A stretch of DNA of 64,000 bases from NCBI GenBank assembly GCA_047495785.1, contig JBLDXI010000013.1:4092001-4156000 (forward strand). Direction: 5' to 3'. Numbering within the stretch: position 1 is the stretch's first letter; every line of letters starts with the position of its first letter. The notes below the pieces were generated by a model that saw only the letters and a list, made by a program, of their open reading frames with translations, made no database searches and had not been told where the DNA came from. This document shows positions 1 through 11,645 of this stretch, piece by piece. The position numbers and the translations under genes are program-made. The DNA is from Lepidodermella squamata (lineage: Eukaryota; Gastrotricha).

Positions 1-1
1 C

Positions 2-580
2 GAAGAAGCTAGCCATCACACAAACCCGTTGGAATTGATGACGATTAAAAAGATTAACGAGCAAGTGCAGTTGGTGGCAAGTCCTGCTGTGAAAAACATT
101 ACTCAACCACCGGATCACATGAGTGAATATCAGTCGAAATTTGGCTATTTCGGCCACATTATACTGCAGGGAGTTGTTAAGGAGCGACAGGCTCATCCCA
201 CCCCGGTTTCAGCGGTGACTGTGACACCATACGCCCAGCAATTACAGCAATATCAAACTCAAAAGCAGCAAGTTCAAAGGCGGCAATCGACGGCTTCGAC
301 TCCACAAGTGGTCACGCCGCAACAGCCTAGAATGTTAACACCTATGGCTGGGGTAAAAACTGAACCTGGCACCCCGGTTTACGGACTACCGGCCCGGTCG
401 CCTGGCCCGGCTCAGTTAGGACCTGGTACGCCTGGTATGGTGATGGGAGCGGCGAGGATGCATAATTTAGGTGCTAGGCCAGTTGTTCAGTCGATGACCC
501 CGGCGAGTAGCCCTGGTCCGCAACCGAACTCACAAATCACAGTACGAATTTTGGGCCAACAGCCCCCGGCGAGACAGTAG
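2..580 (+). CDS. C-terminal part of a Q/P-rich nuclear protein, cut by the left edge
   Basis: An open frame enters from the left edge and ends at TAG 578-580. It encodes about 192 residues with no start in the window. The first third is ordinary mixed sequence. The rest is low complexity: a Gln-rich stretch (about residues 75-95) followed by Pro/Gly/Ser-rich sequence with TP/SP dipeptides and a VKTEP site that fits the sumoylation consensus. This composition is typical of transcription cofactors or chromatin proteins, but I do not recognise the family and no catalytic motif is visible. Exons to the left are missing. Antisense open frames here are shadows. Confidence 0.6.
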   Translation, partial: EEASHHTNPLELMTIKKINEQVQLVASPAVKNITQPPDHMSEYQSKFGYFGHIILQGVVKERQAHPTPVSAVTVTPYAQQLQQYQTQKQQVQRRQSTASTPQVVTPQQPRMLTPMAGVKTEPGTPVYGLPARSPGPAQLGPGTPGMVMGAARMHNLGARPVVQSMTPASSPGPQPNSQITVRILGQQPPARQ

Positions 581-1707
581 TCGCCGATAAAATTCTCAAG
601 ATTCCGGTGCGATGTTAATTGCCATCTCCATTGTAGAGCTCGACTACCGTGTCGTAAACAACTCGAGCGCGCACAGTAGTATCTCTCACTTGACACAAAT
701 TACTGCGGCCACGCTAAAAACCCTCGCTATGTTTACGCAATGTGACTGACATGAATCACTTGGCTGTGTAACTTGTCGTGAAACTACTGCCGTCTTTATC
801 ATTATTAATATTATATAGGTAATATAGCCACAAAATACACAAAACAAAGCTTAGAGAAATGATTTAGCGCACGCTCGTGTCGGAAGCGGCTACTTCTACT
901 TCCTGTGCTGAAAAAATGCTATATTATCTGACATTCCTTCGGTTGGTTTTGTGCATTTTGTGCGCTCGCTCAATTCTTTACAGAACGCGGAAATATTATA
1001 CTACATTCTTATTCTACATAAATTTCACCCGATGAAAATTAACGCTGCCTTTTTATTTTATTATCGTTGTTTAATTGCGTCTTTTTTATTATTATTAGGT
1101 TTTCTTTTTATCATGTTTTAACATTTCTGGGACCAAAAATAGCGTCAGGAGAACGGCGTCGTTTTCAGGTTAGTTTTTAATTGCTCATTAATGACCCGGA
1201 GAAAACTTTTGAGGGACATTTTGTAATTTTTTAAGATGGTCTCAAATTTTTTAATTTTATTTATTTTTTGGCTTTACCATCGTGAAAATTATCAAATAAC
1301 CCAATGTTTTTCCGTTTAAAATTTCAAAACCTTTTAGCCATTATTTAGGAATCGATTAAAATATGAAATATTCATGCCGTTTTTGCTACGTTAATCACAT
1401 TATTTCTATATTAGGATGTTTAATTTGATTAAAACGTACGTTTTAAATATCGAATAAATTGACCTTTATTTTCCCATTTTTTCTAAAAATTTCATAATTA
1501 AGATTTGATGTCTGCGAAAATCTAACATATTTTTTATTCTAGGTTTCGATTTTTGTGTTATCAATCGTGATAACCTGGCCTCTCTAACGCGCCGCCATTT
1601 TTTATACGAAACAATTGCTCAACCTATAATCCTCCGTCTTTCCCGCAACTCGTCGTCCTTCCTCAGTTATACCAAATATTATAGCTGTTGTAACCAATTC
1701 ATCGACT
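581..1707. other. 3' UTR of the preceding gene and upstream region of the FAM43-like gene
   Basis: AT-rich sequence without a supportable coding exon. It should contain the end of the left-hand transcript and the promoter and 5' UTR of the gene starting at 1708. I see no convincing TATA box. Confidence 0.5.
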
Positions 1708-3870
1708 ATGGTAACGTCGGTCACACCGCCGTCGCCGTGTAAGCCGTCGAACGAATCGAAGAACTGCCTCGAGAAGTCCGCCTCAGACGAAGACCTAGCC
1801 GCTGCCTTGAAGGAATCGTCCAATTCTAACGCGCTGGTCAACGTCGCCCTACGCCCAACTACTATCCTATTTCATTTGCTGAGAAATCACCAATCGAACA
1901 ATATCGCATCGCCGACTTATCCGTCGTCTCCCGCCAAGAAAGGCTTTGTCGAGAGAATGTTTGGCCGGCGTAAATCTGTTACGTTGAACGAGTCTGATCC
2001 GACGTTTAAAACCGTGTATCTGGGCAATGTTGTGACGTCGCTGCCGAAGGGCGACGGGTGTCTTAAAAAGCCGCTCGAAGCCATTTGGAAGCACTACAAA
2101 ACGACGAAACAACCGCCGGCTGATATGACATTGACTGTTGGCAATGCTGGCTTGAAAGCGAGAACTGCTGAACAAGGCATCATTCAATACAAGGTAAATT
2201 GTTTATCCATAATCATATATATAAGCAGGATCTACGCCATTACCAGCTTTTTTACTAAATATTTCGTGTGAAATAGAATTTTTGAATACTTCGCTCGGCT
2301 TAAGTATCGAATCAATTAATTTATTGAATGGAGATTCAAATTTGAGCGATTGACGGTGATTAATGAATTATTTCAACCTACCCTTAACTTATTTTGCCAT
2401 GTTAACTTCTCCGATTTTCTTTAGGGGAAAATGGAACAGACATTCTTTAAACGTCAAGTGGACAAGTCCCATCGCGAGGAATAAATTAACTTCGGGTCCA
2501 AGTTCTACAAATTTCATTTAATTCGAGTATTAATTGAAGAATTGGAGATGGAACATTATATCAGTCGACTCGCGAGAAATAATGCGGATCTAAACCTCAG
2601 ATTTCTGACTTCGCAGGAAAATCCTTGAAAATTGTACTAAAATTTGATAATTCATCTATTTGAATTTTCAATTTGAATTTCGCGAGAGAAATAAATTGGG
2701 CGCTAAATTCGGAAATTCGAAAAATCAGTTTTCTAAGCTTTTTGTTTAACTTGGTGCGACTCCAAGAGCTTCATAACTTTCTTTAGATTAATCAACTGTG
2801 GATTTCGGAATTTCCCGTTTTGGATGTTGTAATACTGCAGTCCTTGTTCTCATTTTTATTTTGCCCGTTTTTTGTATCTATATTTAATTTTTTCAGGCCA
2901 ATCGTTTGACCCATTGCGCGGCGCCGCTGGAGTACCCGCGTCTATTCGCGTGGATTTACAAACACGACGCGAAGAACATGAAGTTCGAATCGCGCTGCCA
3001 CGCCGTTCTGTGCCACGACGAGTTCAAAGCGCGCGAACTCGCCGCCGCCCTCGAAACTCGCCTGCAATTCGTCTTCGCCGAGTGGCTGCGCCAAAAACGC
3101 TCGCGATCACAAATCCTCGACCGGCTGCGAAATCCCGAGGTAAAATTATATATTCTCATTTAAAAAATGTGGACGATCTCGTAATTTTAACAAGTTGAAA
3201 AATTCTCGAAAAATTGCGCTTTTATTTTAGCATAACAGATTATTATTATTATAAGGCCTTAATTGTTTTTCTCAGATTAAAATTTTGATTTTATCTATTT
3301 TTTTCACACGGGAAACATTTATACTCATGTCAAACCGGTGCATTTTCGTACTCACATCAAACCCGTGTGTTTCATTCCCAACGGTGCGAAAAATAACGCG
3401 CTGTGGTGTATTCCAACTACAACTACATAATGCTTGTTTTTTCCATTAAAAAACAGCTCGCCGCCGCGCTACCGGCGATACCGGCTCGCAAGCAAATGCT
3501 ATCAGCTGGTCAAAAATACAAGCCTCAGGAGGCGAAGGCGAGGTCCTTGTCGTCGATCCGCGAGGCGTCGGATGAAGACCCGTCGTCCGAGGACGACGAC
3601 GACCACAATTTGTCGATACTGATGGCGGATCGGCTCGGGCTGGAGACTCGGGACAGGGCGTACTCGTTTTCGGGCGAGTCGACCCCGCCCACGGCGTTGT
3701 TCGAAGACATCGCCGAGGAGGAAGAGGAGGACCCAGAGTTCGACTACCGGCAAGACTTGAATCCGCCTTATCTAGTTAACGGCGACTCGCCTAGCTGCAG
3801 TAGCCATAGTAGTAACAGCGAGAATAATTTCAAATCCTCAAATAAATCGTCACAATTCACGAGTCGGTAG
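1708..3870 (+). CDS. FAM43: FAM43-like protein with a PTB/PID domain
   Basis: Three exons, 1708-2193, 2897-3139 and 3457-3870, join in phase 0 through GT-AG introns of 703 and 317 nt and encode 380 residues. Residues about 98-240 form a phosphotyrosine-interaction (PTB/PID) fold of the FAM43 type. Diagnostic segments are DPTFKTVYLGN, GDGC and the exon-2 segment YPRLFAWIYKHD, which match the vertebrate FAM43A/B pattern in order and spacing. The C-terminal 140 residues are Ser/Asp/Glu-rich and probably disordered, as in FAM43A. Length is close to the vertebrate proteins (about 330-420). The family has no established biochemical role; the PTB fold suggests an adaptor that binds peptide motifs. 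Start: first ATG in an open frame. Confidence 0.85.
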
Positions 3871-6039
3871 TAGAAAATGTAAATATTTCAGAAAAAATAA
3901 TTAATTATACCAAGAATCCATAACAAGAAATTATATAAATAATTTAATATAATATAAATACAACTGATTTGCCGAAAAATTCTAATGATATTTGGAGTGG
4001 GGTTGTGAATGAACCAAAAAACATCTTTCGAAGCTAATTTTTCTTGTTGTTCCATCGTTGTTGGTTGTCTTCTAATTTGAGATCAATATCGACCGGTTTT
4101 TTACTCATAATTTTTCGCGATGAGATAATTTTGTGTAATTTCGTTATTATGAATAAAATTGCACCACCTGTCACCCTGTTATTGCTCATGTTTGCTCTTA
4201 TTTTTTCCGCCGCAACATTGTTCCACGTTTTCTCCCTCCTCGAAATCTCTCTCTCTCTCTCGAAATACAAAATCTGCACCCATCGAATCTTTTCCGCTAT
4301 GCATGTAATAATAATCAAGTTATAAAATTTGTTTCAATTCTTGATTTTTTTATTGCGATATTTTTTGTTAATTCGCTGTGTTTTCATGATCAATTCGGAT
4401 GCAGTTTTTTCTGTACATTTTTTCGGACCAAGTTGCTTGTTGCGATATACCTATATTCTTGTATATTGTTTGTCTTGGCTCGCTTCGCCTGAATGAGTTG
4501 ATGATGATGGAAGGGCGCGTGTTTTGCAGCGCCTTTTTCGCGAATTTTCTAAGATGTGGTTTTGATGAAGATATTCATAATATTCTTTATACACGGCACG
4601 CGATGATAATGTCATATATTATATTATATTGATACGTTTCTACTCTATAATATTGTATAATTGAAATAGTAAAAGAATGAAAAGTGCGAACATTTTGATG
4701 GCGATGATTCACCAAGAGTACCTATTGTTGCTGTTGCGCGGCGCCTGTTGAAGAGCGGCCGTTAGGTAAATATTATGAATAAATGATATGGCGATGAGTA
4801 ACCGAATAAAAAATCTGAAAGCTCGTCTTCTCGCGGTGTTTACCCTTGACTCGCCTGAAATTGTTGAAATATTTGAGCAGAAAATGTTGGCGAAAATGAA
4901 AAACGTTCCGAGGGTCCGAAGTAAGCAGACTCAGCATTTTTAGCCCAAATTTTGAATATTCGAAAAAAATAATGTAGGGTGACTATGGGTCTAGAAGGTA
5001 AAATAATGAGTCTCTGCACCCGCAAATTGCCTCATGGTGGAAACGCAAGGTCACGTGACACGGAATTTGCCGATAGAAATATTGGGTTTCGAATTTTCAA
5101 TTTGACAGGACACAACTTCGAAAAATTCTCCCTACTAGGCTAAAATAGCCTAACCGCTACGTTAGATTATTCTCGAGGCTTAGATCAAAGATGGAGGAAA
5201 TTTTTCATTAATATGGATTTTCACAGTATAACATATCTCAAGGGAATCAAAGTTCACATTGGGTAAAGGGTAAAGAGCTCTTACCTATCACGATTTGGCT
5301 CACTTTTACAACGCCCAATTTCTAGTGACCTGAGGGGTCCTGGTCCATCGAAGCGTTGTGATCGAGGGAAAAGTTTAAATTTGCAATTTTTTTACGCAAC
5401 AATGAACGACCTGATAAGAGCCAAATTTTACTTGGCCATACCTAAGAGCTACCTGTGGTAGAAATATTGGTCCACCAGAGTCACCCATTCAATTTTTTTC
5501 AAGACTCGAAGTGTGCCTTTTTCTTTCAATCTCAACCCTGATAGTGGAGTGATTTTGGACTTGGGACAATAATTTATCAAATGCAACTGAGAAGAGTTTT
5601 ATTTTTCTTGAATTTAAAACAGCTGAATTATAAAAAATACCTGTAATTTATCTTCTTCAAAATTTAACTCAATTTTTAAGGCGAATCTTGAAACTCCCGA
5701 GGCCGTCCGAAATTGTCTCATTATTAGCCAAACATATTTGAAATTGCCAAAAATCAGGTAAAAATAGTAGTAAAATTCCCAAAATTTACAGGAAAATAAG
5801 GAATCGCCTTGCCCACCTCTTGTTTAAAAGTTTTAAGCAAAGACTGATTGTAAACCTTCGGAAAACAGGTTTTTTTCAAAAGAGACCACTCGTTACGTTA
5901 TTTCATTCCAAAATTATTGGATCAGATGTCGGTAAAATTCTTGATTCCTGATTACGCATCCCATTACGATTGGGAACAAAAAGTGAACATGTAACAAAGC
6001 GCTGTGTTACATGCTTTACAAAGTTGGAGATTCCCAGTC
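3871..6039. other. Intergenic region, no gene seen
   Basis: About 2.2 kb of AT-rich sequence. It holds a short CT microsatellite near 4248-4262 and several short open frames on both strands that show no domain, no sensible splice context and no coding-like composition. The 3' UTR of the FAM43-like gene lies at its left end. Confidence 0.5.
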
Positions 6040-6047
6040 TATAAATA
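6040..6047 (+). promoter_or_regulatory. TATA box of the secreted VWA-like gene
   Basis: TATAAATA lies 65 bp upstream of the ATG at 6105, a normal distance for a short 5' UTR. Confidence 0.6.
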
Positions 6048-6104
6048 GCCTAGGCCTCGATTGAAAATAATCATCAACCTTGATCATTTATTTCTTTCTT
6101 TCCA

Positions 6105-7261
6105 ATGAAAATGCAATTCGGTCTGCCATTATCGCTGATGCTTGTTGGCTTGGCGCTGAGCGACGAACGCGACGAAGAACAGCGGCAGCAGGTTCAATTC
6201 GGCGCTGATTTGGGCTCATTCCGGACACTGCCGAAATTCACTGAAACTCGACACCGCGACGAGAAACCGTCATCGACTGAAAAACAGCGCGAAAGCAGTA
6301 AACGAAAAGAAGATGAATCATCAACCCGACGCGGTGACAAGCACGAGTCGTCAAAATCGCCGTTCCGCTTGGACGAAAAATCGAAGCAGCAGCTACTCGA
6401 GCGAAAATCCGAACACGTGCTCTTCTCGAAGGTTGTCGATTTCTTTGTCAATAACCCGAACACGAAATGGGAACGCGAGTGCTTCGCCAAGCTGAAACCG
6501 GATGAATCGATCGATTTCGTCATCGATTTGGCGCCGAGTCCTTCGCAGGATAAGCTTGACAAGTTGATTGCCGAGTCGCCGCTTGGCCTCTACATGCAAC
6601 AGCACTACCGAACCGCAACCAGGGCCTATTTCTCCGCTGTTGAACTCTTCATCGAACTCGTCACGTTTGACATCAGGCCCGAGTCGACTCATACGGTGAT
6701 TTACGAAAATGGCCGGAAATATTACATTCGTGGCAAGAAGATTGACGAATCCGTGGCGAAGGAGGAGAGGAAATCGGAATTCTCCGACCAGAAGCGCAAT
6801 TTGTTGACCATGTGGCCGATACCGACCAAATCGGTTCCGGAAACTTTCCTCAGCAGCATTGTGAAGAACAATCTTGGCCGCTTGACCCGTCTCGCTCTAA
6901 TGAACCGTGACAATGGCCTGCCTACAGGTATTTTTTTAATTTGAATCTTTTTATTGCGATTCGAATTTTTTTTATTAATTTTCGATTTTAATTTTATTTA
7001 GTTTTGGCTGGAAAGCGTCGTTCCAAGCCTGTTTACACCATCGTGATTTCTGACGGCTGGTCTGGCGCCAAAATTCACGATCTATCCGACGATCTGGCGC
7101 GAACTTCTGTCATCGATGTTGGCAATCACCGCTTCATCAAGAACGTCGAATGGAAAGACCTCGATCAATTGGCTAGCTACGTCACCATCGGCGCTCCGCA
7201 GCAACTCTTGTTGTTCACTGACACGACACGCTTCTTGACGTGCCAATTGTTCAGCTCATAA
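6105..7261 (+). CDS. Secreted von Willebrand factor A-like protein
   Basis: Two exons, 6105-6927 and 7002-7261, separated by a 74-nt GT-AG intron, encode 360 residues. The N-terminus MKMQFGLPLSLMLVGLALS is a signal peptide. A highly charged Lys/Glu/Ser-rich linker follows (about residues 22-100). The remainder reads as a divergent VWA domain: the first strand is DFVIDLAPS, where a MIDAS-type DxSxS appears as DxAxS, and the exon-2 part has IVISDGWSG, then VIDVGN, then LDQLAS in the order of a VWA C-terminal half. The altered MIDAS suggests weak or absent metal-dependent binding. Probably extracellular; ligand unknown. A TATA box lies upstream and AATAAA at 7308 downstream. The domain call is by pattern only. 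Confidence 0.7.
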
Positions 7262-7307
7262 GATAATCACGCGATTAACCCCTTTTTAAATTGTAATAAT
7301 CTTCCTT

Positions 7308-7349
7308 AATAAAACGACTCACTATTATGATGCCTTGTCGAATTTTATT
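7308..7349. terminator. Back-to-back polyadenylation signals of two convergent genes
   Basis: AATAAA on the plus strand (7308-7313) serves the VWA-like gene. AATAAA on the minus strand (7344-7349) lies downstream of the histone H4 stop codon. The two convergent transcripts therefore end within about 40 bp of each other and probably overlap. Confidence 0.6.
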
Positions 7350-7432
7350 GGTTAAAAAACGTCATTTCGTTAGTGAAAATTGCAAAAAAGGAGTGACTGG
7401 AATTGTAGAGAAATAGCGAAGAATTTGTTGTT

Positions 7433-7801
<369 letters not shown>

Positions 7802-7909
7802 GTTTTGTACTTGAAATGAATGAAGTAGTTGGTACGCAGAAAAAAATCGATGAATCAGCAGTAGCTAGTATGCGTGTGTGAATGCAAAAAAAAAACTGAG
7901 CTGCGGTCG

Positions 7910-8029
7910 TATATAAAGGCTAATAATGTGCGCGCGTTTTTATTGGTCAGTGTGAAAAAATGCAATTATAAAGAAGCATACTCAGTATGTTGATTGGCTA
8001 GCTCTATAATTCACATGCCTTGTGATTGG
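7910..8029 (-). promoter_or_regulatory. Histone H4 promoter: TATA box and three CCAAT boxes
   Basis: On the minus strand, a TTTATATA element at 7910-7917 lies about 110 bp upstream of the H4 ATG. CCAAT boxes (ATTGG on the plus strand) lie at 7942-7946, 7993-7997 and 8025-8029. Multiple CCAAT boxes upstream of TATA are characteristic of histone promoters. Confidence 0.7.
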
Positions 8030-8178
8030 TCGACTGTACATGATGCGTGCATACCGCAGCACGTGATCTCACGCCACCTGTTGATTCTGACTGAATTTAA
8101 ATTGAATTTATTGAAACTGCCATTTCGCGTTGCGCTAGTACACAGTGTTATGTTGTTATATATAGTATTTACGGAGAT

Positions 8179-8410
8179 TTACAGGCGTCTCACCGTCGAA
8201 ACACAGTGTTTAGTAATATCATTAAACAAATTAGGTAAAATATATTTTTTAAACACAGAAATAGAGCGCGCGTTGATAACGGTTTCAGGTATTTTGTTCC
8301 ATATTTTATAGATTCTATTTCCAATACAAAACTTTTGAGGGTCCGTTCGACATATGGATGGAACAATATGGCGTTTTGCCTTTTTAAGGTTCGTTGTGCT
8401 AGTGAATAGG
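8179..8410 (-). pseudogene. 3' part of a non-LTR retrotransposon ORF2, severed by the 9.45-kb insertion
   Basis: The minus-strand frame ending at 8179 gives the typical C-terminal end of a CR1/Jockey-like reverse transcriptase polyprotein: a stretch ending NRIYKIWNKIPETV, then SISVFKKYILPNLF, matching the family pattern of a WN-LP motif and a terminal FK-L segment. The upstream part of the same ORF lies beyond the insertion at 17863-18600. The two halves continue each other once the insertion and a 2-bp duplication are removed. Confidence 0.75.
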
Positions 8411-8659
8411 CATGCTGTCGGCAGCGTCATCGGTGCCCATATTGCAAGCCGAAAATCCGCAACGACTGTCACGTTTATTTTTAATTGTTTATTAAATATA
8501 TTATATTAAATAATAATATTGTTAATCGGAATACAATGAAAATATTAAATAGCAACCCCTTCAACGTTCAACACGTTGCTAGGGGGCTCGGATGCGGTTT
8601 TTTTTCCCTAAAGCGGCAGCTGCTTCTAACCACTTGACGTCGTTATTCGCGCCAATCTG
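8411..8659 (+). repeat. Left terminal inverted repeat of the 9.45-kb element
   Basis: About 249 bp, matching the reverse complement of 17618-17862. The only differences I see are a few small indels: AACACGTTG versus AACGTTG, a longer T run after GATGCGG, and GCGC versus GCGCGC near the inner end. The outer 150 bp appear identical. Confidence 0.92.
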
Positions 8660-8982
8660 AATATCCCTGTATTGTGACTGCTGATAGCATTGCTTTCGCT
8701 TTGCTTAAGGAATGACTAATTATGTTGATATACCTCGCCCTGCTGTTACGCTAGTTTCGCCAGTTCAGAGTTAGTTCTGCCATGAAGCATTTTCTTATCG
8801 GATGGTTGCTTATAGGTGTTACAAATTAATCACAGATCAAAGTTAATCACAGAACCATACATGATGCATTTCAAGCGGGCATGATGTGTTTACCTCTTTG
8901 TTTCAACTTTTTAAATGTATCTCTAGATTTTTACTTGATGTCAAATCACAGTCTTGGGTCGGCAGGTTTGTTGAAGAAGTTA

Positions 8983-11645
8983 ATGCTTCCAACTGCAACT
9001 ACTGACGATGCAAGTACCCCTCGTGTTCTTGGAGGTTTCCTTCGATTTCTTTGAAAAAAACTGTGAGTCTCCTTCCTATATTATTTTTCAGTCCTCAATG
9101 GTGCCTCTGCGATTCGGAGATCTCCTATGTTGCCTCTTTCGCCTTTGGTTTTGTCTATTGTCTCTACTCCGAAAGCTGTATTGTCGCCGTATATCGGTAT
9201 TCTTGCCATCGATAAAAAAATAGTTGCAATTTACAACTTTATTTCTTACTGGTATTAGCAAACTCTGCTAGTTCAGTTTTGACTGCAGTCACACCGCCTA
9301 GAATCGCCCCCAAGCGGTCGTTAGGCGCAGAAGCTGCTCCTCCTATTGGGCTAACACCGGCTAAAACCGTCCCCAAGCGATTGCTAGAAGGGAAAGCTTT
9401 GGAAGACTACAAAACAATCCGTTCATTAGGTGAGCATTTTATCTATTATGCCAGAATTTCCCTAATAATTGATTCTCAGAAGCTCAACTTGCTGCTACCA
9501 AGAGCAATCTTGACGAATGTCGCCGTGAGAGGGACATTTTTAAGACTTTTGTACCTCAAGGATTGGCCCTCAACGTCAAGGAACAAAATCCATTAGCTTT
9601 ATTGAGTCGCCAAAAACGATGCGATCGGCACAAAGGGCAGCTAATCAAGCCCTTGAATGCGCTGTTCGGGAGACTATCGAGCTTCGGTAGTTTCTATCCT
9701 GTCACCTCCCTGTCTGTACAAGTTAGTTTTTTTAATTATTGCTCAGAATTCATCTACACCTCACTCGTTGTCTAGGTGAACTTTAGCCATGGTGTTGCTG
9801 CAAAGAAAATTTGGGTTGGTGACGATGAGGCTAGGAAAACAGCCCTTAGAAGGTAAGATTTAAACTATTGCTAGCAATTAGTAGCAACTGATGACTTGTT
9901 TTAATCTAGTCTCGTGCGAGATTACTCCACGAAGTATTGGTCCATGAGGACGGTGTTTAAAATACTAAAAACCTCAACATATCAAATAACTCAGCGCGAA
10001 TTCGAACAAGAAAAGAAAATCCTAGCAAACATCCTGCCCATCCAGGTTGTTGTCGTTCCGGAGGGTAAAGACGTGACCAGTGCTGCTTTCGTGCTTCCTA
10101 GTCGTCAGATACCTTACCTTTTTCGCAATGGAATCGTTCCGAAGCCCGTGGCTCCAACTGTCAACATCCGTATTCAAGGCAAATACATTTTAAACTGAAA
10201 TTTCCAATATTTATTTTTATTTCTTTTCTAGGCGATGGTACGATTTTCCGGACGGGCAAATTTCCTCATTACCGACTCAATTACGGCTTTTTTCATCAGA
10301 AAGTCGCCGTCTCAACTGTAACCGAATACACTGCGGGCGTGTTTTTCGGCAAGGAATCGCGAGAAAACCTGGAATATTTATTGCCAGTATTCGATGATTT
10401 TAACGAGCTGAAAGTTACAGGCCTCACACTTGATGATGGTGTCAAATTAGATGTTACACTGTAAGTTGCCTCAGGCTTTTTCCAGAAGTCATTTATTTCA
10501 ATATTCTTTAAATATAGTTCCATTTGCGCTGATCTACCGGCTATTGGCAAGCTGGTTGGAACTAGCCACACCGACGCGCTTGGCTGCCCATGTTGCGTCT
10601 TCAATTTTGTTGACGACGCAAAGCCTTTGAATGTTCTCATCGACGAAAACGATCGCAAGCCGAAGCGCGATCTGCCTTCCAGCCTCGTTAAAATCGACGC
10701 TGACGACATTTACTGGTGCTCTCTTCACTGTGCCTTGCGTATCGCGTTCCTTGTTCTTCGAGCGGTAAGATCGTCATATCTATTCTCATTGCTCTTATTA
10801 TATTTTATTTTTTTTTATAGTTTTTTCTGTTTATGAAGGAGTCCGTGGTGGATTATGAGCTACGCATCTCCCAACTCGTCCAAAGTTACGACCGAAAGGC
10901 AGTTGTCAGCTTTGAAAAGAGCGAGGTGAAAATCAGCAACATGAATCACCACACGCTTTTCAAGCTGCTATTCGATGCTGACGAACTGTGGTCGCCGATG
11001 TCGGTCTGCAGGGGTGGTTGGGAAGTCGATTACGTCCTGAAGCAGCATCGCGGCTCGAAACCATTTAGCGACTTCCTCGCGCAAAAGCAGATTTCCGCCA
11101 AGTCTCTCACTCGCAAGGAGCTTGCTAGCGCAGCCGTTGACCACGGCTTTTTGGTCGAAGGGTCCCCGATTCAGGCCAAGTTGGTCCAGTTCGCTGAAGC
11201 CAAGAAGCTCTACAAAAAGCTATTCGCTCTAATTCGCTGTAAAGATCAGTCTATTCCGATTCCCGATTCCGACGCAGATTTTCACGCTTTCGCGAACCTC
11301 GTCCGTCGGCTTTCGGGATGCTATACCCCCTACCTTCACATATTTCAATTCCACACTTGGGATAGACTTGAACGTCTTCGCCTCGCTGGAACCTATCTTG
11401 CCGCCATTTCGGGTGAAAATGTCGAAATCCTGCACAAGATCGGGAAAGAACAGCTTGCGCATCAAGTCTGTCTTATAGGCGGTCATGAGAGTCAGCAGAT
11501 TATGGAATTGTGCAATGTCCGTTTGGCCTCGGATATTGGTGCGAATAATGCTTACATCGAATCTCAGCCAACTGTAGTTACATCAGCTGTCAACTTCAGC
11601 GATTCTAATGATTTCGAGCCATTCGATTTCACGTGCGATTGTTGA
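8983..11645 (+). CDS. DDE (RNase H-like) transposase-like protein
   Basis: Nine exons join with consistent phase into 735 residues: 8983-9034, 9092-9196, 9259-9429, 9480-9721, 9776-9852, 9910-10169, 10232-10460, 10518-10764 and 10821-11645. The N-terminal 100 residues are Pro/Ser/Ala-rich with an imperfect internal repeat (TPPRIAPKR, TPAKTVPKR). The core has features seen in the CACTA/KDZ/Transib-like transposases: a first Asp in NIRDGTIFR, a second Asp in CADLPAIGKLVG followed closely by GCPCC (a CxxC pair), then a conserved-looking LHCALR segment. I could not place the third acidic residue. It is the best candidate for moving the surrounding 9.45-kb element. Exon 1 and the first two introns are the least certain. 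Family membership is inferred from pattern only. Confidence 0.6.

Noticed and set aside
4034-4325. Overlapping 93-codon frames on both strands
   Set aside because: Both are hydrophobic or basic by base composition alone, no homology pattern, and part is a CT microsatellite.
8994-9223. 71-codon frame starting at 9008 as an independent gene
   Set aside because: Reading it instead as exons 1-2 of the transposase-like gene gives in-phase splices and a continuous protein.
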